Of a DNA stretch of 64,000 nucleotides, positions 13,446-26,218 are shown one piece after another (position 1 is the stretch's first letter; each line of letters opens with the position of its first letter). Source of the stretch: Coffea arabica (taxonomy: Eukaryota > Streptophyta > Magnoliopsida > Gentianales > Rubiaceae); NCBI RefSeq assembly GCF_036785885.1, contig NC_092320.1, forward strand, positions 15,687,557-15,751,556, written 5' to 3'. The notes under the pieces are model-generated. The model was not told the origin of the DNA. It ran no database searches and worked only from the letters and a program-made list of their open reading frames with translations. Both the position numbers and the translations under genes were made by a program.

Positions 13446-16400
13446 TATACAAGTTTGAATTTTTTTTTAATGGCTAATGTAAGGTTTGGCAGGATTCTTA
13501 GGGAGTTGTTTGATGGATTATTTTATGGATGTAATTATTCTGGTTGACAGATCTCTCTCTCTCTTTTTTTTTTTTTTTTTTTCTGGATTTGAGATAACCA
13601 ATGAGGATTACACTGGGATGGAGAATGGCAAAGGAGTAGCATGAGAGTATCTTTGATTTATTTGATTCATTATTGTTTGAACGTGGTTTGAACTTTGAAC
13701 AACTGTTACTAGTCAAATTACCAAAGGAAGATGGGTGCAATTTGAATTACGTATTTTTTGAAATTTTTTTCAGAAGACATGTATCCTCATGATTTTGATA
13801 TATATATATCTATATATATAATAAAAAGATTATTAAAAATACATTTATAAAAATGTAAAAAAATTTTTGTTAAAAATATTTCAATTCAAACAACACTAAA
13901 ATGTAGAATACCTTTTCATGTTTCAAACAAAAATTAGATAAGTGTTAATATGACTTTGAATCTCAAACACCTTTTTACTGCTAGTCACCTTTTGTGGAAC
14001 CCCAAGATAGTGTAAAATATTATACTAAATGTTTACTTAACTACAAAATAGTAAAAGCACCTGAATAAAAAGCAGGCAGACCACTTGAATATGTGTAGGT
14101 TTATTGCAATGAGTTGGAACAAAATATTTAAACGCTTTCCTTTTTTTTTTTTTTTTTTTAAGTATAAGTGGGGGGATTCCACCTTTCACTTACAAACAAC
14201 TCACCCTATCTTTTCCCCTTTCTCTTAAATGCAATAGTAAAATTACTCCCTATAAAAAGGAGACGATGGCATTTAAAAGTAATCACCTCTCTTGTGTCTA
14301 CTCTCTAAATTTAAGTAATGGTCTTTCTGAATGGCATTTTTCAAATAATTAATCTAGTCCTCAAAAAAAATGAAAAATCCTTGCTAAATAACAAATTTTG
14401 AAAATTAAAAAAAAAAAAGTCCTCACAACAATGAACCAAATAAAATAAATTTCTTTTAAAATCAACTAAATAAAAAAATTCCAAATATTCAGAAAAGATA
14501 TAGCTTAAAGATTTCAACAATTTGAGAAGGTCTTCTCCAAGATGGCTGTACCATATATTTTTTCAATAAATCATCTTTTTATAAGACTTCTTAGATTGGT
14601 TAATCGTAGTTGTTAGCAGGATAATTTTCTATGTAACCATAAATTTTTCGACACCATCTTGTTTGGTTTGTTGTTTTTTATAATAAATTTTTATATTTTT
14701 TGTGAACATATTTTTTAAATATCTTTTTACCTCGTATACATCAAATCATTACAGTACACTTTTTTATAAAAACTTCTAAAAATATCAATACAATCGAGCT
14801 TCCTAAGCACTACTAATAATTATGACCACTTACTACAATTTCTAGTGGAGTTCCTTAGTAAACTTACAAGTCTAATTAGCACTACTATTGATTGAATTTC
14901 TTTTTTTTTTTTTGAATTTTTTCTCTATTTAGCATGAGCAATTTCAAACTCATGTTGTGGCACAGAGATCAATTATTTTGACTGAAAATAGACAAAAGAA
15001 TATGGAAGCATGCTTGCAAGAACTAGTTTGTCATTTACCATAAGAGACATCATATCTTAAAGCCACTTTCATATAAAGTTTGTCAGAAAATGATTCAAAA
15101 TAAAAGGACAGGGCACTTGCAGATCCACTCTTTTTCAGAGTACCACCGGTTTCCACTTAGAGGGGTGTTTCGGTAAATCTGCCAAACACAAGCAAAATCC
15201 ACCCAATAGGACAACTAGAATCATTACGCAGCATTTTCTCTCTCGGCGTTTGGTTTCACTCTGTATCTTGACAAAGGACAAAAGAGAAACATGCCCAAAA
15301 ACTCTAGACAAACAAATATGGAAAAAACATTTTCCTTGCACTAAAATTATAATTGCCAAAAAAAAACATACGATGCAGTACTACTTTGTTTGAATTGCAT
15401 TTTTTTAAACTTTTTGTAGAAAAAAATATTATAACGATTTGATATAAGTGAGATAAAAATGTGATTAAAAATATATTTATGAAAAACGTAACAATTTTTC
15501 AAAGAAAAATTGCAATCCAAACACCACGTAAGAATTCAAATATTTGTTCAAAAGTGAGTTTAGAGGTGGGATTCAAATAATTGTTCAAAAGTGAGTCTTC
15601 TTCTTTTGATCTTTCTTGACGCAGATAGGCCTGCTTTTAATGTATATTAGAATAAGAGTAGTGTGGATGTTACTACAGTGATTAACTAAAAATTTGTATT
15701 AGTATAATACATATGGTTAAAAAAAAATTGGAAGTAAAGAGTTAAAGAGTTTATTAGTGGCTGTCGAATTTTTGTTGTCCAATTATATAGACTTTCCTCA
15801 GACCTATTTATATTGCTATTTTTAGGAGTTTTTGTAGAATAATTTACTGTAACGATTTGATTTGTGTGAAGTAAAGATGAATGAGAAATATATTCACAGA
15901 ACAAAACGTAAAAATTTTTCACTGAAAAACTATAATCCAAACACGGCCTTAGTATCCAGGTTAAAACAAGTCATCTATAGATTAGAACTACAAGGCTTGG
16001 GTTTCTCTTTCAGTGGTTGCAGAAACAGCGCAAGCCTCAGACAGTGGACCATGATGAGTCGGTGTGGTCCTGGTCCATTTAACCGCAGGGCCTCTTCATT
16101 TACCGATTTTAAGGCTCGCGACCGTTAAGGGCGACGAATGGGTCCAAAAACAGCGCGGAATAGTTCTCTGCAAGCAACATGGGCCGAACTAATATTCAGT
16201 GAGGGGGATCATTGTCAAGCAAAATCCTACAACAGGGGTGTGAAATAACTGCACCTCCTTTATTTCTCGCTGCAGGCACCTGCAGCTGGACAATAAATTT
16301 GACTTTGACTATTCATCTACCTTCTTTCATCCTAGTTACTATGTCCATATTTTCTGTCACAGTTATTTCATACATCATTAGTTCTATACCATCACAAAAC

Positions 16401-16721
16401 CAATAAACACCATATTACCTTTCTTGTTAATTTGTTATGATGAAAACTTTGTAGTCATGTTAATTAGTCACAATGAAGTGGTGATAGTTATGATTGGTAC
16501 AGACATAGAGAAATGATCATCTTCACGGGTGATACCAAAAACCTTTGTTTGGTTCATGTGACTATGGGAGCAATTCATCCTAGTTCATTTGGGACAGAAG
16601 CAATTCTGCAGATTAGAAGGGAAAATTAGGGTGTTTGAGAGTCAAACAACTTAAAAGTTTTGTCCCTATCAGCTGAATTGGGCATCTCTAACTGTTTATT
16701 AGCAAAGCAAAACCCCAGTCC
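13446..16721. other. Intergenic AT-rich DNA with MITE remnants
   Basis: No gene is recognised. A pyrimidine/T run at 13553-13582 and another at 14141-14159 look like retroposon tails on the minus strand. Copies of a short inverted-repeat MITE with gtttggattgc-type ends occur at about 13760-13893, 15388-15522 and 15830-15945. The slightly GC-richer stretch at 15990-16150 has no convincing coding or RNA signature. Confidence 0.5.
15388..15522. repeat. Short MITE, gtttggattgc family
   Basis: The left end is gtttgaattgc and the right end gcaatccaaac, with a conserved internal word gatttgatataagtgagataaaaa. The whole unit is about 135 bp and non-coding. Close copies lie at 35517-35650, 44905-45095 and 48438-48573. 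More diverged ones lie near 13760, 15830, 25750, 40497, 41488, 43976 and 45660, making this the commonest repeat family in the window. Confidence 0.65.
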
Positions 16722-16730
16722 CCTTGATCT

Positions 16731-16907
16731 TTTTTTTTTTTTTTTTGGCCGAAACAATAATATTCTTATAACCTAATCTATTGTATTCTACGGGAAGAGA
16801 CTGTGTAAAAAGTTAGCAGCAGGTGCACAAACCTGACTAGATCAAAGAAATGCTCTACCACCTCCTTTAGATTTTTTTTCACTGCAGGTGAATTCGAATC
16901 CCGACCT
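16731..16907 (-). mobile_element. SINE with A-tail and 9-bp TSD
   Basis: Read on the minus strand, the element starts near gaggtcgggattcgaattc, which resembles a tRNA-type B-box, and ends in a run of 16 A (16731-16746 as T on the plus strand). The flanking duplication is ccttgatct at 16722-16730 and 16908-16916. Length, tail and duplication fit a short SINE. I recognise no specific family with certainty. Confidence 0.65.
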
Positions 16908-16916
16908 CCTTGATCT

Positions 16917-17819
16917 AAGGTTTGTTAAAAAGGAAACAGTGAGAAAAGGCAATCATTGCAGGCAACTTTGCCCCATTAAACATGATGGACCACCACTGGA
17001 GGACTTGAAAGATTGCAGATCATATAGGTGCCCCATTTATAATCCAGCATACTGTTAGACATCCTCTACTATTGTTTTATTTTTTTGGGTCCTACTGACA
17101 AATCCTACACTCCTGAGAAACATGCTCCCACTATTACTATTCAATTCGCAATTATGACCCAAGCCCAGCTTACAGAGACATCTTAACATGTCTATCAAGT
17201 AGAGCAACTAGCAAGGACTATACATTGCATCCCATGTGATAAAAGTACACAATTTAATTGAGAATCCAATCATTTGCAATTAGTTGCTGGATATTTACTC
17301 ATTGACCATAGTAAACCTTCTCGTGCAGTCTATATATACTGCTTAAAATTCAGAAGTAGATCTTGGAACAGCTTTGTAAAGAAGCATGGACTACTAACTT
17401 CACGAATAATTCAATTTAGTTTATGTAGATCCTGTGATCTCATTCCCCTCAACCTGGATCTCTACAAGCTTTGACGTACATCTACTTACCTGAGCATGCA
17501 AAGGAATAGATAAATACAGCCATATAACAGCAAAATCTCCTTAGCATGACTCCTCAGTATTGTTTTCAATGTCTAATGTCAGTCGACTTAACCAGAAAAA
17601 TTCCAAATGAAAGCACCAATGGCAAAAAGCTTTATATGGTCACAAAGAATATGGTACAGATCATGACAGGCTGAACTCATTCATTTCTAGCAACAGTTAG
17701 AATGACAATATGGGAAAAACCTGCTCTAAGAAACCATCCAATTTTATGGTGTGAAGAAAAGGAAGTGCAATCGACCATGAACCAAATCTAATTTAATTAG
17801 TAGCATTTAGAAGAAGAGT
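16917..17819. other. Intergenic DNA and probable 3'UTR of the OTU gene
   Basis: No coding region is seen. The part nearest 17820 must contain the 3'UTR and polyadenylation signal of the minus-strand OTU gene. The rest is ordinary AT-rich DNA. Confidence 0.4.
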
Positions 17820-20800
17820 TTAAAGTCTAGATCTTGCACCAGTCTTCCTAGGAATATGCAAAGCATCATAATGACCAAAGCCATGATACAGGACTTTAAT
17901 GGGATCATCCTTCCCATATTCTTGCCCATACTCGGCAATGGATATCAAACCACCAGAGTCTTGGTCACGCATGTAGACCGTGATCGGCATCCTGAATTCA
18001 CATGAAACATTCACCTCATAGCTATGGAAGAGCACTAGAAATTTTCAAACTCCTAAAGGCCTATACAAACTATGAGAAGCTCATCTTATCTAAAGGTAGA
18101 AAAAACGTGTGAACAGGATTTTGCATTGGAAGAAACTTAAAATAATCTCTGCTGTGCGTCACATTATCATCAATATGATAATTAAACTGCCGTGAAAAAA
18201 AAAGGTCAAAAAACAAAAATCAAAGAAAAGTGGGGAGAGTGAAGTTATTTACCCAAACATTGATATCTTTATTGGAAATTAAAGAAATATTGTTGGTTTT
18301 ACTTGGGTTCCCAACATAGCGACATCTAACTTCTTCCTCTTCTTATTTATCCATTTTCTTCTGCTTCATTTGATCCCCCCCCTCTTCTCGTCTTCTCAGT
18401 AAATTCTCTATTGACATATGGAAAGGGAAAAATAAAGTAGAAGACCAGCCAAACAGCACATCATGTGAGACACACCTCCCCCAGCATCTTTCACTGTTTG
18501 GTTGGAAGAACGGGAGAAAAGACTTGAGGAGGAGTGGAAGGAGTTTGAGAAGAAAAAGAAAAACAGTCACTCAAGAAAGGGGAAACAGAGAAAAAAAGTA
18601 AAAACAAGAAGTAGATTTCTATAAGATCGCCTTAAAAGTTGACTTCCTAGACGTTGATTTCTCAATTTTGGGAGCCCCAGCAAAACCCACAATATTTCTC
18701 TATTTTTGAAAGGTAAAAAAAAAAAAAATTTTCAATACTCTTATAAGCCAAAAGGCATGCCAGACTTTCTAGAATAAGCACAAAACTCATTATTGCCGTA
18801 ATTAAGAATCTCACAATGTGAACTGTGAAGGCCGACTAGATCTAACACTAAAGATAAGTGGCAAATGAGATGCACACAGAGACGCGCAGAGTTACATGGT
18901 ACAACTAGAAAGAAAAATGTACTCACTGCAGAACATGAGCAGCCATCAACAATTCTGGTTCACCTCCCCATACATGAGGTTTCCTCATATTTGAAACATA
19001 GGTGTCAAAATCACCTTCTATGAACCTGAAAATAGAGTTATACAGTGATTAATCAACTAAAAAATGTAGACACGAAGGATAAGAAATAATACACTGTTAC
19101 TTGTAGATAGAATGACACAATCATGCAGAAGTAAATCCAATGATGCCTTTTTATCATAACAATTACTGCAGATATGGTTAAATACAGTCATGCAACTTCC
19201 ATGCCAGTAAGTAGGCATGATCTCAACTGTAGGAAAAATGTATAACACACCCGCATGGAAGGAAAAATCAGTCAAGTCATATAATTAAAGTACAAATATT
19301 TTGCTCACCATTCTGTCTCCTTGCGTCTCTTGACAAACTCATCTGCCACCTACAACATCAGCAGATCCAAAGTCATAAGAGTGTCCATGGAATGTGTTTG
19401 AAAAGTTTAACCTCGAAAGAGACATGCAGATTGTAACTGATATAGTTCAGCAAAATTTTAACCCCTAAGTCCTCCATCTATAAACAGGAACTAACAACAA
19501 ACTTCCAATGAATACAAGCTTGAGAGTGTTTACCCAAGGAGAGGTCAATGATCAAGAGAAATACAAGAAACACACAATATGATGTTAACATGTTTTAAGC
19601 TATAAAATAGGCCAGTAGTATGTGGTTTTGTAGCTCTTAAATACTGATGTTGAGCTAATACACGTATTTCAACTCTTGTGCAAGATATGAATGGACATAC
19701 ATGCATTAGAGGCAAGATATAAAGATGAAAGCTCGAAGATGAACTACTCATACATCCTAGGGTTACATCTTTTAGTGAAGACAGTTAATTGTTGGAGTTA
19801 ATGAACCTTAAGGCTAAAATATAGTTTGATGTCCAGATCATGTCGAAAGCTTTGGAAAGTTCAACGGAATATGCATGCTGAAGTTTTAAGTTCACCAAAC
19901 CACCTGCAGAATCTACTTACTACAGATGTCTTAACACCACCCCCCTGAATAGCTTATATCAGAAATATCTCAGCAGCCGATGGTTTCCAGCAATAAAATA
20001 GGGTTTTTAAACTCATATTTAGTTAATCAAAAAGTGGATGAAAATTTTTGGCATTTTTATCGGGAACAAGGTCAATAAGAAAAGCAGAAATCAACTCTTC
20101 TTCCAACTCAAGGGTTGACTTGGACACAACTACAGCCCTTTATCTGATTTTGGCAAAGAAATTCTACATCAATTATGCAGTCAAAAAGAGGAAAGAAAAT
20201 ATACTCTGGCTCGTAACTCGTCTGCTAGTTCCCTCTGACATTTCTCATCTGGAGCAGGCTTTCCTGCTCTTAAACAAGCCCCATGGGCAACAGAACGAAA
20301 CAAGCATCTCCCATCTCCTGGAATGCCTGCAAATTGTGGAGCATTTGTCTTATGACGGATCCAATGCAACTAACATCACCCTCTATCAGCTAGGCAATCA
20401 AATAACACAAAAAGGAAAACTACAACCTAATTCCTTATGTATTCCCAGAAAGTATCATTATGGGTCAGCACACTGATCACTGCACAACTGAGATTTCATT
20501 TCACTTTCTATTCACTTGCAATTCGGAAATTGAGTTTAATCAGAGATGTAATTCAGATCCTCAGACTCAAATTACATGAAGAATCAACTACATGCACCCC
20601 TTAACTCTCTTTCAACCCAAAATTCATGCCCAAGGATGTGGAAGAATCCCGGAAGGAGCTCAACTAAATTTTCTGTACAAATTTTTACCAGATCTAGACA
20701 ATCCTAACAGTGACGCTTGGTAGTGCATCAACTTAGAAGTGAAAGAAGCGGTGATCTTTCATACTATCTCAGCAATGCTGTATAAATCAGCCATTATTTT

Positions 20801-21480
20801 GCTTTTCTATTGCAAATAGTATGATTTTGGGAATTTCCAAGCCCAGTAACAAGGAGATTCTGCCAACCCGACCTACAATTTGAACTCTTATTGAGTAGTT
20901 TCAGAAGGAAGACAACAAGAACTTGCAGCTCACCAATTACAGAATAGTCATTACAGACTATTTTCCCGTGAGAATAAGATGCTTCCTGGTGCTGCTTAGC
21001 CTCAAGTGCATCTGCACGAACAGGTTCAGAACTCGAACAACAAACCAATCCAATGAATAGCCCTGCAGATGCTAAGCGCTGTGACCACTGGATTCTGGTT
21101 TGACAAGGAGCCAGAAGCCGCACATTCAATTTTGGGGACCTGAGTGAAATGTCAAGGCATGATTTCACCAAAGATCCATGGTCATATCTGCTTCTAACTG
21201 TTAAGGAATGGCCTTTGCTCAGCGGCTTGGAGATGCAAGACCCAAAACAGCTTCTTTGGGAGGCTTGGAATCCAACAGGAGATGAATATGAGCTTGTCCT
21301 TCGTAGAGGCATGATTGCTGATAATTTTAGTTTTGGATGCTTTGTAGAGACATGCAAAAAGCACAAATTCGACGGTGCACGCAAGGTGACACTGCAATAA
21401 CTGTTGCTTATCTGACTGTGGACACTCCCACTGGGAAGGACCATGTTTCTCACATATATGCTGATGGAAGAACGAGCCAT
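17820..21480 (-). CDS. OTU4: OTU-domain deubiquitinating cysteine protease
   Basis: Removes ubiquitin from proteins through an ovarian-tumour-type cysteine protease domain. Coding exons complement(17820-17991, 18927-19025, 19309-19349, 20205-20326, 20934-21480), 326 residues. All introns are GT-AG and phases agree. The start is the first ATG, giving MARSSIS. The active site is visible as GDGRC at residues 186-190 (Asp187, Cys190) and GFGHYDAL with His310. The N-terminal half (1-180) is poorly conserved and basic. Around residue 140 it has a short hydrophobic stretch (ASAGLFIGLVCC) followed by VRADA, which resembles an organelle-targeting or membrane segment. The closest remembered relative is At3g57810 (Arabidopsis OTU4), which has the same long N-terminus and the same junction before IPGDGRC. 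The symbol rests on that similarity. Confidence 0.92.
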
Positions 21481-21557
21481 GATGTTCACATGGGCATACA
21501 AGCAAGCATGACAAGAAAGGCCGTGTCAAAGACTACACTACGGCCAATTTTCGGTCA

Positions 21558-22919
21558 CCTGGAAAACAAAAGTTTAGTCACTCTTCTTGCTTAGCTTGCA
21601 ATACTCTTCCCAACACACATAGAGTTTAAAATCGAAGTCTACTTCCCTGAGAGAGATACCATTTTCACTCTTTAAGAATTCAAAGTATTTCATTAGAAGC
21701 ACCAAAGAGGCACATAGGAGAGTACATTTGAGAACAATAAACTGTTGTAACAAAGTTTCATTTCAAGCACAGGTATGTATGCATCAAGTTGACAAGAACA
21801 GACATGTTTAGAGGATCTTCTTGCTATTGCAACCCTTTTCTGCAGTATAGCATCTCCAAGTTCCATGTAAGAAGAAGTAATCTAAGGTATTTTGCTTACA
21901 GCTAGATTCTAGTTCATGAAAAGATGATTTGCTAGAGTTAGCAGATACCCAAACAGATCCACCTTTCAACATTAAAGTTTTGCACTTCAGGTCATCAGTA
22001 AACTTTCCTAGTTGACTATCAAATATAGTTAACAGTTGCATCTAACGGCAATGGAGCACTAAGCTCGGCTATGCATTAAATGACAGATCATCTGGGGAAA
22101 TTAGCTCTTACTGAAGCCAAGATATCACTTACTATAATGACTTCCCATCAAAGCCAAAAGTAAGAAAGTTTGTTGAACACATCCAATAGGCTTGAAGTTC
22201 AACTCTTTAGTTAATGAGAAACAAAACATGAGTACCGTACATATCCGTACTAGGAATCTGCTAAAATACGCCATTTAATTGGATGCAAGTCATTAAGAAA
22301 CTTATATTTAAAAGGACTTACCACATTGTCTTATTATCTAAGCTAATCAAACACCAATTTAACCACTGCAACAATTTAGAGCTGAAAAGTGTTTAGTCTC
22401 TAGAAAGTCAGGTTATCAGTTACCAGGAATACCAGAAAACCGATAGACGAGTAGAATAATTCCAGCCTAGCCAAATGAACTACCAGGGGAATCAACCGAG
22501 GTATGAGATATATCAATGAGAAGTTACAAACAAAACACCAACACCAAGACAAGAATGTCAAATGCATTAGTGTTTCATGACATCTAAACCTTAATCCCGC
22601 GAAGTAATGAACAATAGAAAACATCAAAAAAATCCACAAAATATTGAAAAAGATCATTACACTCTTATGCAAGGAAACAGGCAGAAGCCAACATGAGTAT
22701 AGGAAACGAGCATGAAGAAAAAAGAAATAAAACACAAAACCTTCTCAAGAAACCAAGGAGAAGTCAGTTGTTAAAAGCAAAAGAAAATAGAGAAGAACCC
22801 ACATCAGGAAATGCATATGAATTGAGTTTGCCAGTGTGATTGGAATAAAAGACAAGCTAAAGACAAAAAAAAGTGGAGAATAGAAGCATATCGAAGTAAA
22901 GGATTGCTGATTTATTACC
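21558..22919 (-). other. Probable 5'UTR intron of the OTU gene
   Basis: On the minus strand a good donor (ctcactg then gtaataaa, exon end at 22919) and a good acceptor (ttttgttttccag, exon start at 21558) bracket about 1.36 kb. No coding sequence is found between them. A leader intron would put the transcription start near 23.0 kb. This is inferred from splice-site quality alone. Confidence 0.4.
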
Positions 22920-24892
22920 AGTGAGTAGATACTTTGGACATTCCAGATTTTACTGAAGAAGAAGAAGAAAAGTATAACTAGAGGCTAGAGCACAAGTTAG
23001 GTTTCGGTTGAATTGTGATGAAAAGAAAATGGTCTAATTTGGAAGCTTCTTCAATCTTCTTCAAGTCTTTGCTCTGGAGTTGGGTGTCTGCCCAGAGCTA
23101 GGATGTTTTTGAAGCGAAATTTCAGTTGAACTGGAGCAAAATGACACGTATCAAACGTCGTCGTTGACTCGATCAGTTTTTTGTGACGCGATTGGGCTCG
23201 GAGGATTTTGGTCGGTGGCCGTTTTACGCTTCTGTGGGGTGTAAACAAACCGGAGTTAGGGGTGGTTACGGTTCAGTTTTGAACTGGAATTGATCATTTG
23301 ATCCGGGAATTTGTTAAATCGGAATTGGAACAAATCGAAGTCATAATCATAACTAAAGGTTCAAACTCAGGTTTACCAAAATTTTGAATCGAAACCGGAA
23401 TCAGTAGTGATTTATGATCAGCTCAAATCATCTAAATAAAACATTTGCTACTTAAATTTATTTGCCAGTATAGAGTTTATTATCAATAATAATAAGCATC
23501 TAATATGGACAGTTTCAATTCAGACGCTACAATCTATTGTCCCATCCCGATCCCGTTAGTAAGTCTATACCTCGTAATTAATCTAAATTCAAGATCAATC
23601 TAATGTAATCAATAATAAGACTTTTTTCATAGAATTTGCATTATTTTTTACTTTTCCTTGCGCATGATAATACAATTAAGTTTTTTTTTTTTTTTTTTTT
23701 TACATTCATCATCATTTTTTTAAAACAATTTTATAAGAACAAGTATTTAAACATAACTAAAAGAATTGGACCGTAATCGAAAAAAATTGGAATCAAAATT
23801 AGAAATTCAAGAACCGTAACTATAACCGTCTCTATAAGACTCAATTTAAATTCCACGTTTCAAAAGGATTGAATCCATCGATTTTTAAACCGAAACCATC
23901 GGTTGTAGAGCCTTGGGCATGTCTAGTCAAAGTTGTTTTTGTTTCATCTTTATATGTTTTTTGGGCTTCAAGATTCCATTTTAGCTTTTGATCTTGTAAC
24001 GAAGAAGACAAAAACAGAAAGCTCTTGCATGAACATATTCTAGAATGGGAAAATGGCCAAATTCGTCCTACACTTTTTTATTTCCTTTTGCCTTTGAAAG
24101 TTTCAATATTATTTTTTCCTCACCGTGATTTCTTCTCAATATATATATATATATATATATCTTCATACAATTACAGTAGGACGTGAAAATGTGAAATCTA
24201 CGTTGGCACAAAAATGAAGTCGTGGATGCTATCCGCTATATAATGAACCCCTTAAAAATGTTCCTACCATTAATGACTCCCACTGGAGATCGAGTTACTT
24301 CAATTATGCACTAGCATATTTATGAGTAACTTTCGAGAACAATTTCCCTTGAGATGAATGCTATTATCTGGCAGAGTTTTGGGATCTCTGAGGATAACAA
24401 GCTGAGTTTTCTTCTTTTTTCTATAGAATAATAGGTGTTCAAGAAGTTAGGAACTGGTCCCATGCATCTTTTGCAAGCAACCATAATACAAAATGTCCAT
24501 TTGAGACCAATTCTTGAAATAGCATATACTTTTACTCAGCCACGCCTCAAGCAACCAAATCAAAGTAAACAAGATATCACTCAACTTCCCAGCTTCGCAT
24601 CCAAAATACTACTGACTCCAGTATCATCAATAGGCAGCTCAACAATTCTGAAATCTTAACTTTAGTCACCATGTCAAGATCACTATATCAGGGTCGCATC
24701 AACTTGTGCAGGTGTTTAAACATTTCTTTTGTAGACACTTTAGCGAGCAATATAAAATAATGGCCAAATCAAAGTAACTTTTGAAAGAGGGAGCTGTACA
24801 ATGTACATATATCTATAACTTTAAAAGGTATAGTATTTGTAATGCTTTTATAATCTAAAAATAAATATATCATCGCATAGTGCAATGATAGG
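22920..24892. other. Intergenic DNA with degenerate repeats
   Basis: The start probably holds the promoter and first leader exon of the OTU gene. From about 23255 to 23910, the ends gggtggttacggttcag and accgaaaccatcggttg recall a decayed hAT MITE, but no target duplication is evident. A T-run lies at 23680-23701 and an AT microsatellite at 24139-24160. No gene is recognised. Confidence 0.4.
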
Positions 24893-25259
24893 TAAAGCTG
24901 TTAAGTCAATCGAGTAGCTCGAAAGCTCGTTAGAGCTCGGCTCGTTAATTTTGGTTAACGAGTCGAGCTCGAACTCGAAACATGCTCGTTTAGTTAACGA
25001 GTCGAGTCGGCTCGTTTGATACTCGAGTAGCTTGTTAGAGCTCGTTAATGAATATCATATTTGTCATTTTAGAAATCGAAATTATAAAAATTAAAAAATA
25101 TAGGTTTTTATTAAGGTTAATTTGCACGAATTCGAACTCGAGTCACATATACATTTAACGAGCGAGTTCGAACACATTTTAAAGCTCGTTTTCCTAACGA
25201 AATCGAGTCGAGCTCGGCAGCCAAATACTCGACTCGACTCGGCTCGATTAACAGCTTTA
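24893..25259. mobile_element. hAT-like MITE rich in GAGCTCG motifs
   Basis: The termini are taaagctgttaa and its inverted copy ttaacagcttta. Both ends are filled with variants of gagtcgagctcg in opposite orientations, giving a strong foldback. The flanks are atgatagg (24885-24892) and ttgatagg (25262-25269), a 7/8 match separated from the right end by two extra A. The superfamily assignment rests on terminus and duplication length. Confidence 0.6.
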
Positions 25260-26218
25260 AATTGATAGGAGATTTTGAATCGAAAACATGAATCAAGGGC
25301 TTTTTGGTCTTAACAATGCCGTAACCATACTACTTTGACTTTCAATAAATATGAGAACTTCGTATTTCCGTAGATGACGTATGAATCAAAATAGTAAACA
25401 TTTGCACAAAAAAATTAGTATTAAAATACAAGTTGATCATAGCAATATACATTACATAATCTCAATTACAAAAATTCCTACCGTTAAACATAAAATATAT
25501 TAGATTAATCTTCCATACATTGATACCATACACACTATTACCATTTGTTGCATGACATCTGAATTTAAGTTTAAAATATAAATTTTGTATATGAATCACG
25601 CATCGAATGACAAAAGTATATATACTATCACTATGTAAATATAATTATGTAAATTAAATGTATTAGTATAATTATCTAAATAATGTAAAATAATTAGAAG
25701 ATAAAAAATATGCAAAATTTTTTTTGTCAATTTGTGGGAGAGATAAACAGTGTGCTTGGATAGTAGATTATTTGAAAAAAAAATTGGGAAAAAAAGTACA
25801 GTAATATTTTTTTGATATAATGCATGTGAGATAAAAAAAAATGTTAAAAAATGTGCAAGTAGACAAAATTTTACAAATAATTCACGATCCAAACAAATTA
25901 TATAAACAAAAATTAGGGATTAAGAAGTCACCTTTCCTACGTTAATGATTCTAATTTTACCTTTTCCTTTTCCTTTTAGGCACAGCCATTAGAAAAATGG
26001 AAATCACCTAAACGGAAGAAATGAAAAAGGTGGGAATGGAAGTATCCTAGTTCGATTCGTAACCTTTAAGGCTTAAACTGAGCTAGTGCCGAGTGATAAC
26101 TCATAAACCCTTGCAAAGAATCCTCGAAAGCTTCCTTCATTTACCATCGAGTACTACTATATCAAACTTCTTCTATTTTTTTCAGCACGAGAGTGATTAG
26201 CTAGTTTAAGAAGAATCG
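25260..26218. other. Upstream region of the cornichon gene
   Basis: AT-rich DNA with a diverged gtttggattgc-type MITE near 25753-25897. The last 200 bp should hold the promoter and leader of the cornichon gene; I see no unambiguous TATA box. No other gene is recognised. Confidence 0.4.

Noticed and set aside
15990..16150. Possible C/D-box snoRNA (word catgatgag near 16049)
   Set aside because: A C-box-like word is present, but no D-box at suitable distance and no terminal stem could be found.
20048..20476. 142-residue plus-strand frame
   Set aside because: It overlaps OTU exon 2 on the other strand and the adjoining introns, and has no recognisable family features.
21149..21594. Open frames on both strands over OTU exon 1
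   Set aside because: They are alternative frames of the exon that encodes the OTU N-terminus. The chosen frame is fixed by the splice phase into the active-site exon.
23255..23910. Possible complete hAT MITE
   Set aside because: The ends are only loosely inverted and no target-site duplication could be found, so it is described only as a degenerate repeat.
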